Source of the DNA: Reticulitermes speratus
Taxonomy: Eukaryota > Arthropoda > Insecta > Blattodea > Rhinotermitidae
NCBI GenBank assembly: GCA_021186555.1
Contig: JAJKFL010000042.1
Span: forward strand, 49,870,980 to 49,934,979
Reading direction: 5' to 3'
DNA: 64,000 bases
Part shown: piece after piece, positions 45,501 to 55,737 of the stretch
Numbering within the stretch: position 1 is the first letter of the stretch
Layout of the letters: each line of letters begins with the position of its first letter
Notes under the pieces: model-generated
Database searches by the model: none
What the model was told of the DNA's origin: nothing
What the model saw: the letters and a program-made list of their open reading frames with translations, nothing else
Position numbers and translations under genes: made by a program

Positions 45501-47818
45501 AGAGATGTGAACCGTGACTTGGAGAGATGTGAGACCGGACTTGCGAGAGATGTGAGACCGTGACTTGCGAGAGATGTGAGACGTGACTTGCGAGAGATGT
45601 GAGACCGTGACTTGCGAGAGATGTGAGACCGTGACTTGAGAGAGATGTGAGACCGTGACTTGCGAGAGATGTGAGACCGTGACTTGAGAGAGATGTGAGA
45701 CCGTGACTTGCGAGAGATGTGAGACCGTGACTTGCGAGAGATGTGAGACCGTGACTTGCGAGAGATGTGAGACCGTGACTTGAGAGAGATGTGAGACCGT
45801 GACTTGAGAGAGATGTGAGACCGTGACTTGCGAGAGATGTGAGACAGTGACTTGAGAGAGATGTGAGACCGTGACTTGCGAGAGATGTGAGACAGTGACT
45901 TGAGAGAGATGTGAGACCGTGACTTGCGAGAGATGTGAGACCGTGACTTGAGATAGATGTGAGACCGTGACTTGCGAGAGATGTGAGACCGTGACTTGCA
46001 AGAGATGTGAGACCGTGACTTGCGAGAGATGTGAGACCGTGACTTGAGAGAGATGTGAGACCGTGACTTGCGAGAGATGTGAGACCGTGACTTGAGAGAG
46101 ATGTGAGACCGTGACTTGCGAGAGATGTGAGACCGTGACTTGCGAGAGATGTGAGACCGTGACTTGAGAGAGATGTGAGACCGTGACTTGCGAGAGATGT
46201 GAGACCGTGACTTGCGAGAGATGTGAGACCGTGACTTGCGAGAGATGTGAGACCGTGACTTGAGAGAGATGTGAGACCGTGACTTGCGAGAGATGTGAGA
46301 CCGTGACTTGAGAGAGATGTGAGACCGTGACTTGCGAGAGATGTGAGACCGTGACTTGAGAGAGATGTGAGACCGTGACTTGCGAGAGATGTGAGACCGT
46401 GACTTGAGAGAGATGTGAGACCGTGACTTGCGAGAGATGTGAGACCGTGACTTGAGAGAGATGTGAGACCGTGACTTGAGAGAGATGTGAGACCGTGACT
46501 TGAGAGAGATGTGAGACCGTGACTTGCGAGAGATGTGAGACCGTGACTTGAGATAGATGTGAGACCGTGACTTGCGAGAGATGTGAGACCGTGACTTGAG
46601 AGAGATGTGAGACCGTGACTTGAGAGAGATGTGAGACCGTGACTTGAGAGAGATGTGAGACAGTGACTTGCGAGAGATGTGAGACCGTGACTTGCGAGAG
46701 ATGTGAGACAGTGACTTGAGAGAGATGTGAGACCGTGACTTGAGAGAGATGTGAGACCGTGACTTGCGAGAGATGTGAGACCGTGACTTGCGAGAGATGT
46801 GAGACCGTGACTTGCGAGAGATGTGAGACCGTGACTTGCGAGAGATGTGAGACCGTGACTTGAGAGAGATGTGAGACCGTGACTTGCGAGAGATGTGAGA
46901 CCGTGACTTGAGAGAGATGTGAGACCGTGACTTGCGAGAGATGTGAGACCGTGACTTGCGAGAGATGTGAGACCGTGACTTGCGAGAGATGTGAGACCGT
47001 GACTTGCGAGAGATGTGAGACCGTGACTTGAGAGAGATGTGAGACCGTGACTTGCGAGAGATGTGAGACCGTGTCTTGCGAGAGATGTGAGACCGTGACT
47101 TGAGAGAGATGTGAGACCGTGACTTGAGAGAGATGTGAGACCGTGACTTGAGAGAGATGTGAGACCGTGACTTGAGAGAGATGTGAGACCGTGACTTGCG
47201 AGAGATGTGAGACCGTGACTTGAGAGAGATGTGAGACCGTGACTTGAGAGAGATGTGAGACCGTGACTTGCGAGAGATGTGAGACCGTGACTTGCGAGAG
47301 ATGTGAGACCGTGACTTGAGAGAGATGAGACCGTGACTTGAGAGAGATGTGAGACAGTGACTTGCGAGAGATGTGAGACCGTGACTTGCGAGAGATGTGA
47401 GACCGTGACTTGAGAGAGATGTGAGACCGTGACTTGCGAGAGATGTGAGACCGTGACTTGCGAGAGATGTGAGACCGTGACTTGCGAGAGATGTGAGACC
47501 GTGACTTGAGAGAGATGTGAGACCGTGACTTGCGAGAGATGTGAGACCGTGACTTGCGAGAGATGTGAGACCGTGATTTGCGAGAGATGTGAGACCGTGA
47601 CTTGCGAGAGATGTGAGACCGTGACTTGCGAGAGATGTGAGACCGTGACTTGAGAGAGATGTGAGACCGTGACTTGCGAGAGATGTGAGACCGTGACTTG
47701 AGAGAGATGTGAGACCGTGATTTGAGAGAGATGTGAGACCGTGACTTGAGAGAGATGTGAGACCGTGACTTGCGAGAGATGTGAGACCGTGACTTGAGAG
47801 AGATGTGAGACCGTGACT
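42572..47818. repeat. 24-bp minisatellite array B (5.2 kb)
   Basis: About 218 copies of GAGAGATGTGAGACCGTGAC plus TTGC or TTGA. It is unrelated to the 24-bp array at 38.8 kb. Flanking parts (42.6-43.7 and 45.6-47.8 kb) are nearly free of indels; the middle (about 43.74-45.56 kb) has dozens of one- or two-base losses. On the minus strand the 24-bp period gives an octapeptide repeat (SHLSQVTV or SHISRKSR) in two overlapping open frames of 1,904 and 1,793 codons. Opposing and overlapping frames are equally open, so I do not call a gene. Confidence 0.97.
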
Positions 47819-48356
47819 CTCTGTGTGTGTCTTCCACTGTTTGGAAACAACGTAGTGCCATCACCCTCAGGGGCTCATCTTGGACGCACCAACCTTTGAA
47901 GGCGGATGCACTACGTTCCTTCGAAACGTCGAGAAACACTAACACAGTGTCACATTTTTACATATCAGAAAAAAATTAATCCTTAGCTTTTTCGTGGGTT
48001 TACGCAGTTACTGCAGACAAATTATGGGATAATAAACAACACTGTATTTATGATACAGTTTAGTAGGTGAATAAACCCAATATTACGGTCTGGTGTGATA
48101 CGCCGCCGTGAAGTTTGGTAGATGATTAGGCCTACACACATTTTGGATGATCTTAATCTGAGCTGGAGACACAATGTAATGTGAGGGAATACGGTTCCTC
48201 CGAAACGTAGGGACCGGTCTGTCAAAATACAAGGGGTAACACTCGTAAGACTGTAATGTGATGCGTACTGATATGAGGATACATGTGTGTCTAATGTGCT
48301 TATTAACACTTTAAAGACAAAACATAAATCGAATTAGGCCCTATATTTAAAGATCC
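47819..48356. other. Spacer with two hammerhead-like copies
   Basis: 47,889-47,938 (plus) has CTTTGAAGGCGG and CCTTCGAAACGTCGAG. 48,160-48,222 (plus) has CTGGAGACACAATG and CCTCCGAAACGTAGGG. Both keep the GAAACGT end but have degraded 5' cores. No gene recognised. Confidence 0.4.
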
Positions 48357-49565
48357 AGTCCGTACCGCGCAGTAAACACACTCCGTCTCAGTTATACAAA
48401 CCAATCAGTTAATGTTGTACAGTGAAATAATCGCTGTTTGTTCTGAGATCCACACAAAACACATAAATACAGTCCGTACCGCGCAGTAAACACACTCCGT
48501 CTCAGTTATACAAACCAGTCAGTTAATGTTGTACAGTGAAATAATCGCTGTTTGTTCTGAGATCCACACAAAACACATAAATACAGTCCGTACCGCGCAG
48601 TAAACACACTCCGTCTCAGTTATACAAACCAGTCAGTTAATGCTGTACAGTGAAATAATCGCTGTTTGTTCTGAGATCCACACAAAACACATAAATACAG
48701 TCCGTACCGCGCAGTAAACACACTACCTCTCAGTTATACAAACCAGTCAGTTAATGCTGTACAGTGAAATAATCGCTGTTTGTTCTGAGATCCACACAAA
48801 ACACATAAATACAGTCCGTACCGCGCAGTAAACACACTCCGTCTCAGTTATACAAACCAGTCAGTTAATGTTGTACAGTGAAATAATCGCTGTTTGTTCT
48901 GAGATCCACACAAAACACATAAATACAGTCCGTACCGCGCAGTAAACACACTCCGTCTCAGTTATACAAACCAGTCAGTTAATGTTGTACAGTGAAATAA
49001 TCGCTGTTTGTTCTGAGATCCACACAAAACACATAAATACAGTCCGTACCGCGCAGTAAACACACTCCGTCTCAGTTATACAAACCAGTCAGTTAATGTT
49101 GTACAGTGAAATAATCGCTGTTTGTTCTGAGATCCACACAAAACACATAAATACAGTCCGTACCGCGCAGTAAACACACTCCGTCTCAGTTATACAAACC
49201 AGTCAGTTAATGTTGTACAGTGAAATAATCGCTGTTTGTTCTGAGATCCACACAAAACACATAAATACAGTCCGTACCGCGCAGTAAACACACTCCGTCT
49301 CAGTTATACAAACCAGTCAGTTAATGTTGTACAGTGAAATAATCGCTGTTTGTTCTGAGATCCACACAAAACACATAAATACAGTCCGTACCGCGCAGTA
49401 AACACACTCCGTCTCAGTTATACAAACCAGTCAGTTAATGCTGTACAGTGAAATAATCGCTGTTTGTTCTGAGATCCACACAAAACACATAAATACACTG
49501 TGTGGGTAGAACGTAGAATTCTTGAATGTTAAACATGGCGGTACATATAGTAACCACTGGGCTTT
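48357..49565 (-). repeat. 113-bp satellite element, array 4
   Basis: About ten copies on the minus strand, ending in the lead (CTGTGTGGGTAGAACGTAGA ... GGTACATATAGTAACCACTG) at 49,498-49,565. Units are almost all of the AATAATCGCTG type and differ only by GCTGTACAG or GTTGTACAG. One unit has CTACCTCTCAG for CTCCGTCTCAG. Confidence 0.95.
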
Positions 49566-49669
49566 AACGGTCAATATTTTCGTCACACATAATTTAACTT
49601 CATGCGACATTTCTCAAGCAATGTTATTTCGCACAATTTCATCTCATTACGATATCTCAGTCGCTACAG

Positions 49670-49935
49670 TAACTGCCTACAAGCTAGAGAGGCAGGTTTG
49701 ACCCCCGACAGTTACACAGATCTCTCTTTGCACCACCACAACACTCACACCGGCTCTTAATGCATCCAGCCACCTGCTCAATAGACAGCGGCTTCTCTTA
49801 CCCCGGAGGTCAAGCGGCCGGAGCGTAACACTGGCCACTCTCCTCCACGTGGTTAACAGTGTGTGTGGAGCTCTATCTCCAATCTCCCGAGGGTGTGTCG
49901 GACAAATTCACATAATTCCGGCTTCAATATACTAC
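49670..49935 (+). mobile_element. SINE-D copy
   Basis: AGGTTTGACCCCCGACAG (B-box region), then ACCGGCTCTTAATGC, CCCGGAGGTCAAGCGGCCGG, GTGTGTGGAGCTCTATCTCC. The head is diverged. Confidence 0.5.
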
Positions 49936-50504
49936 TAGCACACAAGTAACTGTTGTCGTCTTAACCTTAACTGTCACGTGGTTTTCCCACTTCATAAGTC
50001 TGATATTGCCATACCAACAAGACTTTATGGATTACCTATGAGCAAATACAGGGTGACCCTTTCATTGTGTCCTTGAACACCCTGTGTTGTGCTCGTGGAC
50101 ATGATAAAATGGACACTGTAGTTACACAAGGTTCGCTTACATGCTATCACACAGGAGAATTCGCCGTAAGCTACACTGTCAGGCATATCGAATGTTAGCA
50201 ATAATGGGATTACTGTTAGCTACTGCAGCATGTGAAGTACTGTGCCATGGAGATGGACGTGTTACAGTAACTGAACAGAAAGAACTGCTGAGTGCGGACT
50301 AATGGCGGATGTTACGGTTCATTTAACTGCGCTGTACGTAGCTCAGACTGTACAACACCAAATGGTAGGATTACTAGTCACTAATGAACTGGCAGGGACG
50401 AGGAAGGAAGTGTCTGGGAAAAATCTTAGCCACTGTCATGAGATATTCTGGAGGACTGAGAAGAGTCATGAAAACGGCCAGAAACAGCCAGGATCAAACA
50501 GCGT
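49936..50504. other. Unassigned sequence with a mini-palindrome
   Basis: At 50,048-50,085 ACAGGGTG and CACCCTGT form 8-bp inverted ends around 22 bp, with a T before the left arm. ACAGGGTG-type ends recall mariner elements, but the segment is very short. Nothing coding recognised. Confidence 0.4.
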
Positions 50505-50690
50505 CGGTAATGAATGAATGTATGGAGCTTGTTGGAATGATACTGACAGAGGACAACCGAGGTACACTGCGAAAAACCTGTCCCAGTGCCACTTTGTCCA
50601 CCATAAATCACACACAGACTGACCTGGGATCGAACTCGGGCCTCCGCGGTGAGAGGTCGGCAACTAACAGCCTGAGACATGAACTTTGAC
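50505..50690 (-). mobile_element. SINE-B copy, 3' truncated
   Basis: On the minus strand: TTGGGATCGAACTCGG-type B box in the complement at about 50,630, head with CACCGCGGAGGCC, body GTGGACAAAGTGGCACTGGG and ACAGGTTTTTCGCAGTG. The GCTGCGGGGCCC tail is absent. Confidence 0.7.
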
Positions 50691-50735
50691 ACCGTCCGCA
50701 TGTGAAGGACGATTGCTCTATACTAAACGGCGAGA

Positions 50736-51269
50736 TATGGCGGCTGTTTGCCAGGTCACCATAAAGTTATGGCGGCTGTTTGTCAGGTCACCATAAAGTT
50801 ATGGCGGCTGTTTGCCAGGTCACCATAAAGTTATGGCGGCTGTTTGCCAGGTCACCATAAAGTTATGGCGGCTGTTTGCAGTCACATAAGTATGGCGGCT
50901 GTTCAGGTCACCATAAAGTTATGGCGGTGTTTGCAGGTCACCATAAAGTTATGGCGGTGTTTGCCAGGTCACCATAAAGTTATGGCGGCTGTTTGCCAGG
51001 TCACCATAAAGCTATGCGTGTTGCCAGGTCACCATAAAGATATGGCGGCTGTTTGCCAGGTCACCATAAAGCTATGGCGGTTGTTCGCCAGGTCACCATA
51101 AAGCTATGGCGGCTGTTTGCCAGGTCACCATAAAGCTATGGCGACTGTTTTCCAGGTCACCATAAAGCTATGACGGATGTTTGCCAGGGTCACCATAAAG
51201 CAGTATGGCGACTGTTTTCCAGGTCACCATAAAGCTATGGCGACTGTTTGCCAGGTCACCATAAAGCTG
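50736..51269. repeat. 32-bp minisatellite array
   Basis: About 17 copies of ATGGCGGCTGTTTGCCAGGT plus CACCATAAAGTT (32 bp), with GCTATGGCGAC variants at the right. Several single-base losses lie at 50,880-51,030. Each unit contains CAGGTCACC (a GGTCA half-site) and ATGGCGGC. Confidence 0.95.
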
Positions 51270-51299
51270 TCTGTCCCTGTGCTTAAATAAGCACCACGT

Positions 51300-51376
51300 A
51301 TGGGGAAGTGAAGGTATCACTCCTCGTATTCTTAACGGCATAGCTGACTCGAGCTACCGCGGCCATCACTTGCCAC
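51300..51376 (-). mobile_element. SINE-D 3' fragment
   Basis: On the minus strand, GATGGCCGCGGTAGCTCGAG, GCCGTTAAGAATACGAGGAG and ACCTTCACTTCCCCATACG match the SINE-D 3' part. Confidence 0.45.
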
Positions 51377-51394
51377 TAATTGGACTTATCTATT

Positions 51395-51545
51395 ACAGCC
51401 CACTGGTAACTATATGTACCACATGCTGTAACATAAGAAATACTGCACACTGCCCACACAGTTACATGACAGTTCTTGACCAACGGAAGTGCAATGTGTT
51501 CTCGGTGAGGTACGAACTGACTCTTTAAACACAATGTACATTGAT
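51395..51545 (+). repeat. Unexpanded 113-bp element unit (diverged)
   Basis: CCACTGGTAACTATATGTAC, CATGCTGTAACATAAG, ACACTGCCCACACAG and the terminal GTTCTCGGTGAGGTACGAAC follow the order of the satellite element lead and end. The central part is largely lost. A second single-copy fossil of the family. Confidence 0.5.
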
Positions 51546-52217
51546 GTTAGCATTGGCCGGGTTCATCTAAACATGTTAACATTCATAGGAGTCCTTCGAT
51601 GGACACTGGCGACACCAATACAGTCCGCACTCTCATAAACTATTCAAGATCGCTTTAATATTATCCTCCAGTACGCAACTACGTACTTCTCTCACGCGGT
51701 ATTCTGCGTACAGTAATTCAAACTGAAATCCTGTATACATTTCTCATCTCTCCGTGCGTGCTGTATGTACCCACTCATCTCTACATTACCATACTAACAC
51801 ATGTGTCCTTTTACTAGTACAAACTTTCATTATTCTAACAAACGTCTCACAACGTCTCAGTTTCAACCCACAACATTTGCTACTGAACCCTACGTTGCAT
51901 GCTACACAGTCCTGTTTATCATGTAAATACGACTTATATTAAGTTTATGACTACACGTGTTAAGTTCACATTAAGTCTAAAGGTACAGGTGACATGTTAG
52001 AACTGTAAGTATAAACATGTCAGGTGCCGAGTAAGTTTGTTACGGCATCTGAGGCTCTTACAAAGGTGCTGATGAAGATTACAGTCTTCCGGGATGTTAC
52101 GTCGCCGATTGCTTGACCCTGAAGATGGAAGCACTAATATCCACCGAAACGTCGGTAACTATTTACCAGGCGACACGGCGTAATATCCTAGAAAACTTAA
52201 ACCTTCAAGTCCAAGTG
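51546..52217. other. Unassigned sequence with a hammerhead-like copy
   Basis: No gene recognised. The motif copy at 52,105-52,172 is listed separately. Confidence 0.45.
52105..52172 (+). ncRNA. Hammerhead-like motif, copy 10
   Basis: CTGAAGA (52,119-52,125), extra T, GG...CC, then GAAACGTC (52,146-52,153). Flanks ACC (52,116-52,118) and GGT (52,154-52,156) pair next to the core. Stem II pairing is weaker than in copy 1. The downstream GGTAACTATTTACCAGG is shared in part with the copies at 11.3 and 53.0 kb. Confidence 0.4.
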
Positions 52218-52505
52218 TTTTTTTTGTGAAGGGCCCCGCAGCAGAAGCTACGGACGCACCGCAGCCTTAAGGCTTATTGTACAACCCTGTGATAAAGATG
52301 AAGAAACAGATGATCATTTTTTTTTTATTTTTACAAGTAATGGAGCACCGGTGGAATGAAATTGACAGGGAAAAACCCAAGTATCGGGGAAAAACCTGTC
52401 CCAGGCCACTTTGTCCACCATAAATCCCACATGGACTGGCCTGGGATCGAACCTGGGCCCTCCACATGTGAGAGACCGGCGACTAACCGCCTGAGCCATA
52501 AGCAC
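52218..52505 (-). mobile_element. SINE-B, near full length
   Basis: On the minus strand: GGCTCAGGCGGTTAGTCGCC (A-box region), GGTTCGATCCCAGG (B box), body GTGGGATTTATGGTGGACAA and GGGTTTTTCCCTGTCAATTT, tail AAGCCTTAAGGCTGCGG and TGCGGGGCCCTTC, then eight A. No clear target duplication. Confidence 0.85.
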
Positions 52506-53027
52506 ACGGACTATAGTCATAAGGATACACCTGTCAGGTTTGAAGTCGGTCACTGCACGCGTTATGCCACATCGCCGAAGACAGTGTCTGCAGAGTGCTT
52601 CACTGTTCAAACAAGCAACAGACAGTGAGACACTTCCGCTGTGAAACGTTACGTAGAGTTCAAAGCATACATTCTGTTTTGATGCTGGACATTTTTTATT
52701 TGAATGGTCTCTTATTTTGAACCACTGGGACGGATATTGTGATTGAAACGAACAAGGGGAAAGGCGAAGGAGGGAGAACTGCTTCGTGGAACTGGGAACA
52801 AAGTTGCAGTAGAAAGGAAAACTTTGTACGAGGGACTGTGAAATACGACTGTGTTGCTCCAAGCACTGTTTCAACACCGGACAGTGAGGTTTATGGAAAG
52901 ATATAGAATAAACTTGACTTCTATAAGTACGATAGAAACTTCGGTTTTGCCATGTTGCTTTTCTACGGGATCACAGGGACACTTTGTTTCGGCAAAACCG
53001 TGTAATATGTGACTTCATATTATGGTC
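52506..53027. other. Unassigned sequence
   Basis: No gene or shared repeat recognised. Confidence 0.45.
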
Positions 53028-53088
53028 TTACACTCTGAAGATGGAGGCAGTCTGTGTCCTCGAAATGTCAGTAACCACCTAACAGACC
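53028..53088 (+). ncRNA. Hammerhead-like motif, copy 11
   Basis: CTGAAGA (53,035-53,041), then GGAGG...CCTC, then GAAATGTC (53,062-53,069). Flanks ACT (53,032-53,034) and AGT (53,070-53,072) pair. Compared with copy 10 (ACC/GGT), both sides have changed at the base pair beside the core, a compensatory difference. Confidence 0.4.
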
Positions 53089-53324
53089 GCAAAGAATCTT
53101 CACCAAGATAAACGCCCCAAACTCCGTGTTCAAGTGACCACACAGGACAGTGAATGTAATGAAATGTGTCAACGGAAGAACGTGGAACTACTGTCTGGGA
53201 ATTACGGCAACCCTCGGCCAATCGGACTTAGTCTGCCGCCGGCAAGAGTTTCAGATCACAACTTAAACTCCCCCATCGGAATGAAGGACAACTTTTTAGT
53301 GATTTGGTCAAATTAGCACAAACA

Positions 53325-53609
53325 GTTTTTTTCGTAATGAAGGGCCCCGCAGCAGATGCTACAGACACACCGCAGCCTTGAGGCTTATTGTGCAACCTTG
53401 TGATAAAGATGATCAGTTTTTTTCGTTTTTCCAAGTAATGGAGCACCAGTGGAATGAAACTGACAGGGGAAAACCGAAGTACTCGGGGGAAAAACCTGTC
53501 CCGGTGCCACTTTGTCCACCACAAATCCCACATGGACTGACTCGGGATTGAACCCGGGCCTCCGCGGTGGGAGGACGGCGACTAACCGCCTGAGCCATGG
53601 CACGGCCTT
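53325..53609 (-). mobile_element. SINE-B with target duplication
   Basis: Full-length copy on the minus strand with GCCATGGCTCAGGCGGTTAG (A-box region), CCCGGGTTCAATCCCGAG (B box), the body and the GCTGCGGGGCCC tail ending in A7. GCACAAACA at 53,316-53,324 and 53,610-53,618 is a perfect 9-bp target-site duplication, which fixes both ends and shows LINE-type retroposition. Confidence 0.92.
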
Positions 53610-53618
53610 GCACAAACA

Positions 53619-54193
53619 CTTAAATTTAGTACGGCTATTTAAATTCTAACTGGCTTCGTGCATATTACATGGTAACATCCTGCTTGAAATATCACAGTGC
53701 GAGAAGTGAGAAAAATACGAAGTGGTCAACTCCAGCATCCCCCTCACTTTGTCAGCGTTCAGTATGTTCTAACAAAATAAAAACAGTGTAAGTGCATTTT
53801 AGTCACAATGTTACAGAATTCTGTTTCTTCAGATAACTTTCAGTGCTAAAGACACTGACAGCGACTGTTACTGACGTCACAACATATCACACGTTGTAAC
53901 AGTCAAATGACAACGTATATTCACATTAACTTTCACTTCAGCAATACTACTAATTAATTAACAGTCACTTCAGTAGCTTAGTCACTAATTTTACTGCTAT
54001 CAACTGGTTTGCGCCCGCCCAGAATGGTTTGGAAGTTTCCAATTGGCCCTTGTGCAATACCAGACTGCTCTAAACTTCAATAAACACTCCACTTTAAGAG
54101 GTGTGTTTGTGTTTGTGTGTGTCCCAAGGCTTGTTTTCACATTTCTCAGTAGGTTGCACCACTGTGCAGGGAATTTAGAGCGCAATAATTGGT
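53619..54193. other. Unassigned sequence
   Basis: No gene recognised in this AT-rich spacer. Confidence 0.45.
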
Positions 54194-55188
54194 CTACGTC
54201 ACGATATACTAGTAGGTATCTTGACCCTACGTCACGATATACTAGTAGGTATCTTGACCCTACGTCACAATATACTAGTAGGTATCTTGACCCTACGTCA
54301 CGATATACTAGTAGGTATCTTGACCCTACGTCACGATATACTAGTAGGTATCTTGACCCTACGTCACGGTATACTAATAGGTATCTTGACCCTACGTCAC
54401 GATATACTAGTAGGTATCTTGACCCTACGTCACGATATACTAGTAGGTATCTTGACCCTACGTCACGATATACTAGTAGGTATCTTGACCCTACGTCACG
54501 ATATACTAGTAGGTATCTTGACCCTACGTCACGATATACTAGTAGGTATCTTGACCCTACGTCACGATATACTAGTAGGTATCTTGACCCTACGTCACGA
54601 TATACTAGTAGGTATCTTGACCCTACGTCACGATATACTAGTAGGTATCTTGACCCTATGTCACGATATACTAGTAGGTCTTGACCCTACGTCACGATAT
54701 ACTAGTAGGTATCTTGACCCTACGTCACGATATACTAGTAGGTATCTTGACCCTACGTCACGATATACTAGTAGGTATCTTGACCCTACGTCACGATATA
54801 CTAGTAGGTATCTTGACCCTACGTCACGATATACTAGTAGGTATCTTGACCCTACGTCACGATATACTAGTAGGTATCTTGACCCTACGTCACGATATAA
54901 TAGTAGGTATCTTGACCCTACGTCACGATATAATAGTAGGTATCTTGACCCTACGTCACGATATACTAGTAGGTATCTTGACCCTACGTCACGATATACT
55001 AGTAGGTATCTTGACCCTACGTCACGATATACTAGTAGGTATCTTGACCCTACGTCACGATATACTAGTAGGTATCTTGACCCTACGTCACGATATACTA
55101 GTAGGTATCTTGACCCTACGTCACGATATACTAGTAGGTATCTTGACCCTATGTCACGATATACTAGTAGGTATCTTGACCCTATGTC
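54194..55188. repeat. 33-bp minisatellite array
   Basis: About 30 copies of TACGTCACGATATACTAGTA plus GGTATCTTGACCC (33 bp), the most uniform array in the window; only about ten single-base differences and one 4-bp loss (54,679) are visible. ACGTCA in each unit is a CRE half-site, and TATACTAGTAT is nearly palindromic. The 11-residue frames (SRYTSRYLDPT) are period effects. Confidence 0.97.
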
Positions 55189-55389
55189 CCGTCTGAGGAC
55201 CAAATAATATCGTATACAAATAAGTTCAGGGAAGAACGAAACCTACGTAGTACAGACATGGGATACTACAGCAACAGGGAGAGTAAACCGGCGTTACGAC
55301 GACTTTGTGTCTGGCAGTAATTAACACCACCCCCCCCCCCCCTCAAAATTCGGTCATATGACACATACGAAGCGAGAAGAGAAATGTAT

Positions 55390-55700
55390 ACAGAGTTTTG
55401 GTAGGAAAACCTGAAGAAACAAGACCACTCGGAACACCTAGGCGTAGATGGGATGGTAATAATATTAAAATGGGACTTAAATATAGGTTGGGAAGGGGTG
55501 TGGATTGGATTCATGTGGCACAGATTGGGCACGAATGGCGGGTCGTTTTAAATACGGTAATGAAGCATAGTGTTCTGTAAATGCGCGGAATTTGTTGACT
55601 AGCTGAGGAACTATTAGCTTTTCAGGAAAGACTCTGCCTTGTGGAGTAAGTTGCTTGGTCAGTCAGTCAGTCAGTCAGTCAGTCAGTCAGTCAGTCACGT
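55390..55700 (+). mobile_element. LINE 3' end with TCAG tail
   Basis: A frame encodes GKPEETRPLGTPRRRWDG, NIKMGLKYRLGRGVDWIHV and AQIGHEWRVVLNTVMKHSV, the C-terminus of the LINE ORF2. It is followed by the family 3' UTR and, at 55,655-55,697, about ten TCAG units. A microsatellite tail at the 3' end is usual for several LINE clades. The ORF2 end is unusually intact here, although the upstream part is missing. The 29-bp array begins about 40 bp downstream. Confidence 0.75.
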
Positions 55701-55737
55701 GCGATTCTGAACTGATTCTTTTCGACACCTGTACAAT

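Noticed and set aside
42231-47945. 1,904- and 1,793-codon minus-strand open frames with octapeptide repeats
   Set aside because: They lie on a 24-bp tandem array, overlap each other in two frames, and have no unique domain, signal or start context. The period alone explains them.
50048-50085. A complete mariner-derived MITE
   Set aside because: Only 8-bp arms around 22 bp, with TA on one side only. Too short to separate from chance.
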